64,000 nt of DNA, taken from Treponema socranskii subsp. paredis ATCC 35535. Lineage in GTDB: Bacteria; Spirochaetota; Spirochaetia; Treponematales; Treponemataceae. The translations under genes were made by a program, and so were the position numbers. The first letter of the stretch is position 1. Each line of letters opens with the position of its first letter. The stretch is taken from NCBI GenBank assembly GCA_000413015.1, contig KE332515.1:1001232-1065231 (forward strand), given 5' to 3'. Under the pieces are notes generated by a model that saw only the letters and a list, made by a program, of their open reading frames with translations, searched no databases and had not been told where the DNA came from. This document shows positions 51,645 to 58,532 of this stretch, one piece after another.

Positions 51645-53972
51645 TCAGCGCAAGCGCATAAACGGAATATAGAGAAACGGCGTATAACCTGCCGCTTCGG
51701 GATTTTTTCGAGTTCTCTCCTGATGGAGTACGCTGTCGAGTACGGAAACCGTTTCATCGGCAAAGGGCGGCTTTACCGCGCTTCCGAACGCGGGCTTTCT
51801 GAATTTTTCATCCGCTTCGGGTGCCGTACCGATATACTTCGATTCGGCCGTTACGTCGGGAAGAATATAATCGTAAGCGCCGAGATTATTCCAATACAGA
51901 TAACCGCGGTCGACGGAATCGCGTACGCCGAAAATTTGCTTTTGAACGTATTCGGTACCGTAATATTGCCGGTCGTAGCTCACGTTCAATCGGAACGCCT
52001 GCACCCACGGGCGGATAATCGTTCTGTTCCTTGTCATCACCGATGCGCGGAACGTTCCGTAATAATAAATTCGATACGTCCTGTCCGCATAGGGCGCTCG
52101 GTTCATAAACTCGTGTTCGAAGTGATTGGGATAAAACATCGGAGAAATGACATCGACATATTCGCCGAGCATCTCCGCATCCTGCCCCGTGCGCGTACCG
52201 CTGCGGTACCATCCGTTGGCACCGTAAATATCGATCCCGATCGGCGCGTCGATGTTTTCGCGCGCATACGAAAGAAATGAAATGAGTGCGCTCTCTTTCG
52301 TCATACCCTTGCTTTGCCAGCGGTACGACGCACTCTTTAAATTCAAGCCGTCCGTCGGAAAACGGATGTAATCGAATTGGATTTCATCGAAGCCCCGCGA
52401 GATAAGCTCTTTTGCCACGGCGACGTTGTATTCCCACACTTCTTCGGAATACGGATCGACCCAGTTTTCATCGTAATACGAAGCCGTCTTTTTCCCGGCC
52501 GAATCGGATCCGGCATCATAGGACTTTATGCCGACCCACGGACTTTTCGACGCGGCATCCCATACGGCATACTTGCCGCCCGAATACTTGGCGAGGTTCC
52601 GGTCTTTAAATACGACGATACGCGCGATGAGATATACCTTATCCTTTTTAAACTCGGAGACGAAATGATCGACGTCGACGGCGTACTGCGATACGCGTCC
52701 CTTTTCCGCCACGAACGGATCGCGCGGCTTATAGCGCAAAAGACCGTAATCGTCTTTCATATCGATGACGAGCGCGTTCAAATTATTATTATTTATTAAT
52801 TTTCTGAAATTATCGATTCCCGTCTGTTCGCTGCCGCGGTTCGGCGGCATGTATACGCCTTTTTTCCGGTTCGCTTTTTCCGCATACGGTGTATTGATCG
52901 TGCCGGGATAGAGCATCCACAACTCACCGAGCAAAAGACCTTCGGCGAGACCGCTTTTGCTTTTCGGCACCCACGCCGCATTGACGATGCCCGGAACGCA
53001 TGAAAAGTTTCGCTTCCAGCTTTCAAAGTTTGCAGGAATGCCGGGACTTTGCAAAGACGCGGCATCGATCGAACCGAGAGATTCTATGCGTGTAAAGACG
53101 AGGACACTTCCGACGCTTGCAATGCTTTCGATGCTGTCGGCGGGTTCCGTTCCCTGATAGATGCACACGGACATTTTTGTGTTCCAATCGAATCGATAGA
53201 GATTCGGCAAATACGACTGTGCGAAATAAATTTCGGCATACTTCGTTCCGTCTTCTTTTGTCCTGACCAGCGGATAGATATCCGAAATCTCGTCGGGCGA
53301 CGTGAGCGACGCCGGCATTTTTATACCCTTGGGAACATCCTGCCACGCGGCATTTTTCGCATACGGAAATATATACGAAAGTCCGAATATCGGGTGCGAT
53401 TCGAAAACGGCGAGCGCCCCTCCTTCCATCGTCGCAATCGCAACAGCTTTGACGCCCGGCGTTATCCTGCTCGTCGAGCCGATCGATTTCCATTCCTTTC
53501 CGCCGTCGCTCGTTATGTATACGTCGTTTTCGGTAGCCGTCGCCATGTTCAGCGGATTTAAAGGATCGAAAGCCAAATCTTTGAGAATCGGAACCTGTTC
53601 CGTAAGCGTCACGGTTTTTCCGTCGTATTTTTTAATAAGGAGCGGAGCGATACCCTTGTTGCGCAATTCGAAATCGGCAAGATTTTCGCTGTATACGATA
53701 CCCTTTGACGTGCGGAAATACCAGCGTTCGCCGAAATTTTCACCCGCTTCAATGCGCACGATCTGCTCGACTTTTCCGTCCGTCCACAAAGGGATCGCGG
53801 TATTCGACGGTGCAATTCTATATAAACCCTTATCCGAACCTGCAAGAAATACCCCTTCCCGCCCGGAGTCTGCGGAAGACGGCAGTTCGTAAAGCGGCTT
53901 TACATCCTGAGCAAAACCATTTGCCGGAGCGATAAAAAAAATCGATGCGATAAAAAAGAGTAAGAGAGCCAT
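51645..53972 (-). CDS. Exported DUF4015 glycoside-hydrolase-like protein
   Basis: A 775-residue exported protein. The signal peptide is MALLLFFIASIFFIAPANGF. Residues about 30-400 look like a beta-propeller, with repeated SxDGGKEWKS-type strands (ITSDGGKEWKSIGSTS). Residues about 410-730 are the DUF4015 putative glycosyl hydrolase domain: GVYMPPNRGSEQTGIDNF, LNALVIDMKDDYGLL, IARIVVFKDRNLA, GFDEIQFDYIRFPTDG and ISPMFYPNHF, with likely catalytic acids in MKDD and FDYIRFP. The longer frame from 54374 runs antisense through a nuclease pseudogene, so the start is placed at 53972. Confidence 0.84.
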   Translation of the reverse strand: MALLLFFIASIFFIAPANGFAQDVKPLYELPSSADSGREGVFLAGSDKGLYRIAPSNTAIPLWTDGKVEQIVRIEAGENFGERWYFRTSKGIVYSENLADFELRNKGIAPLLIKKYDGKTVTLTEQVPILKDLAFDPLNPLNMATATENDVYITSDGGKEWKSIGSTSRITPGVKAVAIATMEGGALAVFESHPIFGLSYIFPYAKNAAWQDVPKGIKMPASLTSPDEISDIYPLVRTKEDGTKYAEIYFAQSYLPNLYRFDWNTKMSVCIYQGTEPADSIESIASVGSVLVFTRIESLGSIDAASLQSPGIPANFESWKRNFSCVPGIVNAAWVPKSKSGLAEGLLLGELWMLYPGTINTPYAEKANRKKGVYMPPNRGSEQTGIDNFRKLINNNNLNALVIDMKDDYGLLRYKPRDPFVAEKGRVSQYAVDVDHFVSEFKKDKVYLIARIVVFKDRNLAKYSGGKYAVWDAASKSPWVGIKSYDAGSDSAGKKTASYYDENWVDPYSEEVWEYNVAVAKELISRGFDEIQFDYIRFPTDGLNLKSASYRWQSKGMTKESALISFLSYARENIDAPIGIDIYGANGWYRSGTRTGQDAEMLGEYVDVISPMFYPNHFEHEFMNRAPYADRTYRIYYYGTFRASVMTRNRTIIRPWVQAFRLNVSYDRQYYGTEYVQKQIFGVRDSVDRGYLYWNNLGAYDYILPDVTAESKYIGTAPEADEKFRKPAFGSAVKPPFADETVSVLDSVLHQERTRKNPEAAGYTPFLYIPFMRLR

Positions 53973-53983
53973 ATATCGATTAT

Positions 53984-54014
53984 CGGCAAGCCCTTCGCAA
54001 ATGTTTAAATAGCG
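53984..54014 (+). repeat. 31-bp direct repeat, left copy
   Basis: CGGCAAGCCCTTCGCAAATG followed by TTTAAATAGCG, identical to 57550-57580. The two copies bracket the dead nuclease gene and everything inserted into it. Confidence 0.8.
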
Positions 54015-54365
54015 AGAACTGAGCGATTTATGCTTTTCTTCGCGATTTTTTTCGAAAAACTTCCGAAATCGCAACATTTCTGCGATATATATGACAGCCT
54101 CAATGTTGAGCATTTTCACGGAGATTTTATGGCAAAACACAATCGCCGCTATAAAGATTCCGTCTTCGTCGATCTCTTCGGCGAAGACAAAAACGCAAAT
54201 GCAAATTTTCTCTAGCTTTATAATGCGCTCCACGGTACCGGTCTCGATGCGTCTGCAAAGATCGAGCCTCTCCGGCTCGAACAAGTGATGTACATGGCCT
54301 TTCGTAACGATATCGCCTGTCTTGTTGACGATAAAATCATCGTGCTGGTCGAGCATCAGTCTACC

Positions 54366-54525
54366 GTTACTCATATCCGTCCAAATAGCGCCGGATATGA
54401 GTAACGTCGAGTTTGTCTTTCAGACAAACATTGCATATCTATTGTCGTTTCTCATTACATTGTGAAACAACATAATTAATCGACTCGTAATTTTGAAAAA
54501 TTACTCGCCGATTAATTTCAATGAA
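54366..54525. repeat. 160-bp multi-hairpin insertion in the nuclease gene
   Basis: Interrupts the conserved EHQST-(N)NMPLR stretch. It contains GTTACTCATATCCG/CGGATATGAGTAAC (54366-54379 and 54392-54405), GTTTGTCT/AGACAAAC (54411-54429) and AATTAATCG...CGATTAATT (54474-54482 and 54509-54517) with inner TAATTTT/AAAATTA. There is no coding potential and no clear target duplication. Confidence 0.6.
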
Positions 54526-54861
54526 GTCAACGCCAACATGCCGCTGTGATTTTTACAGTACGCCGCATGGCTCTATGAGTTCATCCAAAACCCGCGCGAC
54601 CGTTATCTCAGGAGGTTGAAAAAAATTCCCGCGCCGGAATTCCACGTGTTTTACAACGGTGAAGAGGACTATCCGGAAAAAGCAATACGCCGTTTATCCG
54701 ACGCCTTTATGACGATATCTGAAAATCCGACTCTCGAACTCGTTGTCAGCGTGACAAATAACAATTATAATAAGGGAAGTGAAATCTTACATAAGTGTAA
54801 AAAAAATCACACAAGGGTTTGTACTAACCTGTGGTCATGTATGAATTTGTAGGTTTTAAGC

Positions 54862-54893
54862 AACAAAAAACACCGTATTGCTACGATGTTTTT
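54862..54893 (-). terminator. Terminator of the radical SAM operon
   Basis: AAAAACACCGTA and TACGATGTTTTT pair around TTGC. On the minus strand the stem is followed by a T-run. It lies about 120 bases after the last gene of the element. The 54900-55014 part between them has no convincing gene. Confidence 0.75.
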
Positions 54894-55014
54894 CGTTGTC
54901 CATATTCTGTTTAAGATACTGGCAAACTGGAATTGTTCTAAGTCTTCTCGGTTGCACCTTCTTGCCCTTCGGACAAGGAGTCTCCCTCGTTCAAAGAGCT
55001 CGGTCAATTTTTGT

Positions 55015-55923
55015 TTAACGATTTCTTTTTCCGGTATTTTCTGTCCCTCGGATTTCCTCATGATAGAAATAATCCACGATCACCGGATGTCCCTGCGGGA
55101 CTCTGCCGTAAGGCATTTCATTATCTACAAAGGGACAATCATACTTCTTAGCCATTTCCTCAGCTTTTACTTCAAGCGCTTCAAAGTAGCTGCGGTTATG
55201 CTTGTTATAGATCTCATCGTAAAGCGGTACAAGATCAGGATATTTTCCGGCAATATAATCCATAATTGTCTTTTTGAAACCACCCCGAAGATTGAGATTC
55301 TCGAGCCAGAACAGATCGCACTGATCCTTTACCCGCTCAAAGATCGCTTCAAAGTCCGTGATACCGGGGAATACCGGGGATACGAAACAGACTGTACGGA
55401 TACCTGCGTCATATACCTGCTTCATAGCGGCGATACGACGCTCAATGCTCGAAGCAGAATCCATATCGTTCTTAAAATTTTCATCCAGTGTGTTGATCGA
55501 CCATGAAACGGTTACTCGTCCAAGCTTCTTCAGCAGATCGATATCCCGTACCACAAGATCAGACTTTGTGCAGATTAGAATATCTGCGTCACTGCCGATC
55601 AGCTGCTCCAGAAGTTTTCTGGTATTCCCGAATTGCTCCTCCTGTGGATTGTAGCCATCCGTCACAGAACCGATGACCACCCGCTGTCCGGCATATTTCT
55701 TCGGATTCTTAATTTCCGGCCAATGCTTCACATCAAGGAAAGTGCCCCATTCCTCCTTGTGTCCGGTAAAGCGCTTCATAAAAGAAGCATAGCAATACTT
55801 GCAGGCATGTGTACAGCCTACATAGGGATTGACCGAGTAACCGCCTACCGGCAGACTGGACTTGGTCATGATGTTCTTTGTTTCCACCTCACTAATGAGG
55901 ATTCCATCGATTACTTCTGCCAT
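55015..55923 (-). CDS. Radical SAM mobile pair protein (SPL/Rv2578c-like)
   Basis: A 302-residue radical SAM enzyme. The cluster motif is CTHACKYCYASF (CxxxCxxC) near residues 36-43, preceded by SVNPYVGC, typical of the spore-photoproduct-lyase-like Rv2578c/PA0069 branch. A SAM-binding GSVTDGYNPQEEQ and later SWSINTLDENF and VSPVFPGITDF follow in the TIM barrel. Its start overlaps the DUF5131 stop by 13 bases with GGAGG 10 bases upstream, so the two are coupled. Radical SAM pairs of this kind behind a MarR gene are a named but uncharacterised mobile unit. Reaction unknown. Confidence 0.85.
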   Translation of the reverse strand: MAEVIDGILISEVETKNIMTKSSLPVGGYSVNPYVGCTHACKYCYASFMKRFTGHKEEWGTFLDVKHWPEIKNPKKYAGQRVVIGSVTDGYNPQEEQFGNTRKLLEQLIGSDADILICTKSDLVVRDIDLLKKLGRVTVSWSINTLDENFKNDMDSASSIERRIAAMKQVYDAGIRTVCFVSPVFPGITDFEAIFERVKDQCDLFWLENLNLRGGFKKTIMDYIAGKYPDLVPLYDEIYNKHNRSYFEALEVKAEEMAKKYDCPFVDNEMPYGRVPQGHPVIVDYFYHEEIRGTENTGKRNR

Positions 55924-56600
55924 GATCTCTGTACCTCCAACACTTTATTGAATTCTTCCGGCATTTCCTGAATCATATTTTCATCCCCTATGATAGAGAC
56001 AAGGTCTTCCTTCATAAACACCGGAATGCCGAGCGCGTGTGCCTGGTCCGTCAGAGACCATGCCCACTCCGGCTCCGTATGAACCTTCCTGCTCTGAGCT
56101 CCGGTCATGGTGCCGACAACAATCCAGTTGATTCCGGAAAGGCCAACTGTACCGGGATCGTCGAATAACGGCTCAAAGGTAACATGGTAGTGTTTTGCTC
56201 TGACGTTTCTCCGAAGCGCGTCAATACGCCACAATTCTGCTTTCCTTGTTACCGTAACGCCAAACCATGCGTTTTCCAGATCGGTATCAAAATTTAGCAG
56301 ATCGGGGCGCTTGGTAAGAAACAGGAACTGATGCTGTGGATTTTCACGGATCTTTGAAAATACCTCGTCTCTCCACTCCGGCTTCCATCCGGAGAGATCG
56401 CTCATGCCGGTAAGAAGAAAGTTCTGCGGACGTTTCTTTTCCATCATCTTGAGCTTACCCGGGAAGAACTCAGGAACAGCGAAATCATCAATCATATGCC
56501 AGCGCCTCACATTGTTGCGAGCATAGCAATATGCACACCCCACTGTGCAGCCGATGACGATATTCATGTTCTGAATCTGATTTTTGATACAAATACTCAT
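55911..56600 (-). CDS. DUF5131 (Gp37/Gp68-type) radical SAM mobile pair protein
   Basis: A 229-residue DUF5131-family protein with a radical SAM-like cluster motif GCTVGCAYCYARN near residue 19, then FFPGKLKMMEKKRPQNFLLT, SDLSGWKPEW, FLFLTKRPDLL, WFGVTVTRKAE, HVTFEPLFDD and WIVVGTMTG, all characteristic of the phage Gp37/Gp68 family. Start at ATG 56600 overlaps the MarR stop as ATGA, showing translational coupling. It is the partner of the downstream radical SAM enzyme. Function unknown; nucleic-acid or tRNA modification has been suggested for such relatives only by analogy. Confidence 0.85.
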   Translation of the reverse strand: MSICIKNQIQNMNIVIGCTVGCAYCYARNNVRRWHMIDDFAVPEFFPGKLKMMEKKRPQNFLLTGMSDLSGWKPEWRDEVFSKIRENPQHQFLFLTKRPDLLNFDTDLENAWFGVTVTRKAELWRIDALRRNVRAKHYHVTFEPLFDDPGTVGLSGINWIVVGTMTGAQSRKVHTEPEWAWSLTDQAHALGIPVFMKEDLVSIIGDENMIQEMPEEFNKVLEVQRSWQK

Positions 56601-57034
56601 GACTCCTGCCAATCCTCAAGATTCTTTCTGATGCGGTCGAGGCATTCCTCAAGCCGGGTAATTTCTTCCTCTGAAAAACCTTTGTAGTAAATGCTGCCCA
56701 TCTCATCAGATACAGAGTCGTACTCGCCCTTTAAGGAATGTGCTTTCTCAGTCAGAAACAGGAGTGTTTTCCTTTTATCCGTTTCAGACTGAACACGGCT
56801 TATCAGCCCTTGATTTTCCATTCTTTCCAGCATCGTAGTAAGAGAAGTTATCGCTAATCCACATTTGATCGAGAGTGACCTGATCGAGATTCCATCCTCC
56901 TGCCACAGCACATAAAGAATACGCCCCTGGGCTCCATTGAACGCATCAATATTCTTTTCGTTGAGAATCTTTTCAAAGATTCGGTCTCCAAGCTGTTTTA
57001 TTTTGGTAACAAGAAATCCGCCATTCATTTTCAT
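56597..57034 (-). CDS. MarR-family regulator of the radical SAM pair
   Basis: A 145-residue winged-helix repressor. The DNA-binding part is ISIRSLSIKCGLAITSLTTM and MLERMENQGLISRVQSETDK, then RKTLLFLTEKAHSLKGEYD, the classic MarR wing and dimer helix. It is the first gene of the mobile unit. GGAG is 7 bases before the ATG, and the inverted repeat directly upstream is its likely binding site, implying autorepression. The ligand is unknown. Confidence 0.9.
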   Translation of the reverse strand: MKMNGGFLVTKIKQLGDRIFEKILNEKNIDAFNGAQGRILYVLWQEDGISIRSLSIKCGLAITSLTTMLERMENQGLISRVQSETDKRKTLLFLTEKAHSLKGEYDSVSDEMGSIYYKGFSEEEITRLEECLDRIRKNLEDWQES

Positions 57035-57041
57035 ACAAAAA

Positions 57042-57092
57042 CTCCTATATAGTAGCTTATAAAAACATACTATATAGGAGCTATATTGTCAA
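57042..57092 (-). promoter_or_regulatory. Promoter and MarR operator of the mobile pair
   Basis: A perfect 13-base inverted repeat, CTCCTATATAGTA (57042-57054) and TACTATATAGGAG (57068-57080), overlaps a minus-strand promoter: TTGACA (57092-57087), 17 bases, TATGTT (57069-57064). The left arm also contains the ribosome binding site of the regulator gene. Confidence 0.75.
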
Positions 57093-57168
57093 CAGTTTGT
57101 ATGTCTGACAAAGAATGCATACAAAACGACATCCTGAGGGAGTACTTACAAAGAAAAAGCAGAGAGGT

Positions 57169-57306
57169 ACGATAAAAAGCATCGGCTGAAATAACGCCTC
57201 AGCTTTTTATCTCGAGTTTGCAACGCAAACTCGAGTATTGAATATGTGCGCTTTCACGCACAGAAAAAACTTTTTCGGAAGTTGATACTTCCTGCAAAAG
57301 TTTTTT
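57169..57306 (+). repeat. Structured dispersed repeat, copy B, with 7-bp target duplication
   Basis: A 138-base insertion flanked by GAGAGGT at 57162-57168 and 57307-57313; removing it and one copy restores the nuclease frame (SREVMNMLIAEYDY). Internal parts: GATAAAAAGC...GCTTTTTATC hairpin, CTCGAGTTTGCAACGCAAAC stem, GTGCG...CGCAC stem, and an AAACTTTTTCGGAAGT...ACTTCCTGCAAAAGTTT palindrome. The same modules occur inverted at 17536-17705. Confidence 0.75.
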
Positions 57307-57549
57307 GAGAGGTGATGAATATGTTAATTGCCGAATACGATTATGGTGTAGACATCGCCGTGCAGCGGGAAGAAGAGCGGGAAATCGCATTGAAAGAAGG
57401 TGAAGTAAAAGGCTCGCATCGAAAGGCGCTTGAGACGGCAAAGCGAATGAAGCAGGCAAATTGCAACTTTGATTTTATTATGCAAATGACAGGTCTTACT
57501 GAAGCGGAATTAGAACAACTCTAATAAGCTGATTCCGTTTTCTCGCTTC

Positions 57550-57580
57550 CGGCAAGCCCTTCGCAAATGTTTAAATAGCG
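57550..57580 (+). repeat. 31-bp direct repeat, right copy
   Basis: Identical to 53984-54014. It lies 25 bases after the stop of the disrupted nuclease gene, so the pair delimits that locus. Confidence 0.8.
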
Positions 57581-57647
57581 CGGACGAAGTGATTCCCGTG
57601 TAAAAGCGGACGATACGCACGCAAACCGACAGACGATACGCCGTACC

Positions 57648-57676
57648 TTGACAGCAGACAACCGGACATTTATAAT
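57648..57676 (+). promoter_or_regulatory. Consensus sigma-70 promoter
   Basis: TTGACA (57648-57653), a 17-base spacer and TATAAT (57671-57676): a perfect consensus promoter. Unlike several other genes here, the transcript keeps a leader with AGGAG before the ATG at 57706. Confidence 0.85.
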
Positions 57677-57705
57677 CCGCATATACATTTTCACAGGAGA
57701 TTGCT

Positions 57706-58356
57706 ATGAAAAAGAAGATTACGGTATTTTTGGCGGCGGCTTTGGTTTCCGTACATTGTTTTGCGGCGGAATTTATTTTGGCGCCTACGGTAGGGTTTTC
57801 GAATACGACATCAACAGACCTCATCTTGAGAATGGAAGGAGTTTCCGCAAACTCGCATATGAACCATCTGTCTATCGGCATTACGCTCGGTCTCGTTGCC
57901 GACAACGGCTTTACTTTTATGGTAAACAACGATTTGTCGCTTTTCGGCGAAGGCAAAATGCACTACGCTGATCAGTCAACGAACAAAACGTTTCCCATAA
58001 CGCTTAAAAACGGCTTCTTTTTCGAACAGAGCTTTATTTTCGGACACTCGTTCAAACTTGCAAATGACAGACTTTTTATCAACCTCGGCGTGGGCTTCGC
58101 AAGCGGATCGGGAAAAACAGACAATGTCAATGTTTTCGATAAATTACTTCCGCTGTGGACAACAAATACAGGCATTCCTTTGCAGGCAGGAGTACAATTC
58201 TTTTTCACAAAAAACATCGGCATAAATCTGACGATGAACGAAATACCTTCTTTTGATTTATCTTTTGCTTTCGATGAGAATATGCGTTTGGCTATATTTT
58301 TTCTCAATTTTACCAACTTGTACTACGTAAAATTGGGACCGGTATTCAAATTTTAA
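57706..58356 (+). CDS. Putative outer-membrane beta-barrel protein
   Basis: A 216-residue exported protein. Signal peptide MKKKITVFLAAALVSVHCFA. The mature part begins AEFILAPTVGFSNTTSTDL and shows alternating hydrophobic/aromatic strands (LFINLGVGFASGSGK, GVQFFFTKNIGINLTM), ending VKLGPVFKF with a C-terminal Phe, as in porin-like barrels. It looks like the small treponemal outer-membrane barrels. The perfect promoter and AGGAG with a 6-base gap predict strong expression. Function is not known. Confidence 0.72.
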   Translation: MKKKITVFLAAALVSVHCFAAEFILAPTVGFSNTTSTDLILRMEGVSANSHMNHLSIGITLGLVADNGFTFMVNNDLSLFGEGKMHYADQSTNKTFPITLKNGFFFEQSFIFGHSFKLANDRLFINLGVGFASGSGKTDNVNVFDKLLPLWTTNTGIPLQAGVQFFFTKNIGINLTMNEIPSFDLSFAFDENMRLAIFFLNFTNLYYVKLGPVFKF

Positions 58357-58408
58357 TAATTTGAAAACGCGCTCCGGATATTACAGCGTTTAAGTATTTT
58401 ATCCGTCC

Positions 58409-58446
58409 GGAGGGTTCAATACCCCGATTGAACTGCGCCGGGGTAT
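58409..58446 (+). repeat. Second copy of the GGAGGGTT-AATACCCCGA hairpin
   Basis: The lead-in GGAGGGTTCAATACCCCGA matches 2322-2340 with one difference. ATACCCCG (58419-58426) pairs with CGGGGTAT (58439-58446). It lies between the barrel gene and the RclA-like gene. Confidence 0.45.
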
Positions 58447-58532
58447 ATCGATCGATTTTATTCGCCGCAGAACGGTACCGGTTCAAATCGTTCGATTTGC
58501 CGGTGTTTTTTTATAAATATAGGTAGGTTATT

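Larger units (their letters stand above)
54800..57095 (-). mobile_element. Radical SAM mobile pair element inserted in the nuclease gene
   Basis: A self-contained three-gene unit (MarR-type regulator, DUF5131 protein, radical SAM protein) with an overlapping promoter and operator at one end and an intrinsic terminator at the other. It sits between the HKCK and KECIQND parts of the nuclease reading frame. Codon choice and AT content differ from the flanking genes and look clostridial. No transposase or recombinase is inside it. GTTTGTA occurs near both edges (54819 and 57095), but the exact ends are uncertain. Confidence 0.75.
54129..57524 (+). pseudogene. Rpn/PD-(D/E)XK nuclease-transposase family gene, disrupted
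   Basis: Remnants of one Rpn-type protein can be read in order: MAKHNRRYKDSVFVDLFGED at 54129, LYNALHGTGLDASAKIEPLR and DDKIIVLVEHQST up to 54365, then NANMPL and FLQYAAWLYEFIQNPRDRYL from 54526, LELVVSVTNNNYNKGSEILH to about 54800, NDILREYLQRKSREV at 57118-57168, and MNMLIAEYDYGVDIAVQREE with TGLTEAELEQL to 57524. It is broken by a TAG at 54213, a TGA near 54551 and three insertions. The intact family promotes recombination and cuts DNA. Confidence 0.88.

Noticed and set aside
53973-54374. N-terminal extension of the DUF4015 frame
   Set aside because: It runs antisense through the Rpn pseudogene. The signal peptide at 53972 marks the real start.
54807-55061. 84-residue frame at the end of the radical SAM element
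   Set aside because: It overlaps the radical SAM gene and runs through the terminator; there is no recognisable motif.
55015-57034. Prophage suggested by the Gp37/Gp68 family name
   Set aside because: No phage structural, lysis or integrase genes are present. The trio matches the radical SAM mobile pair.
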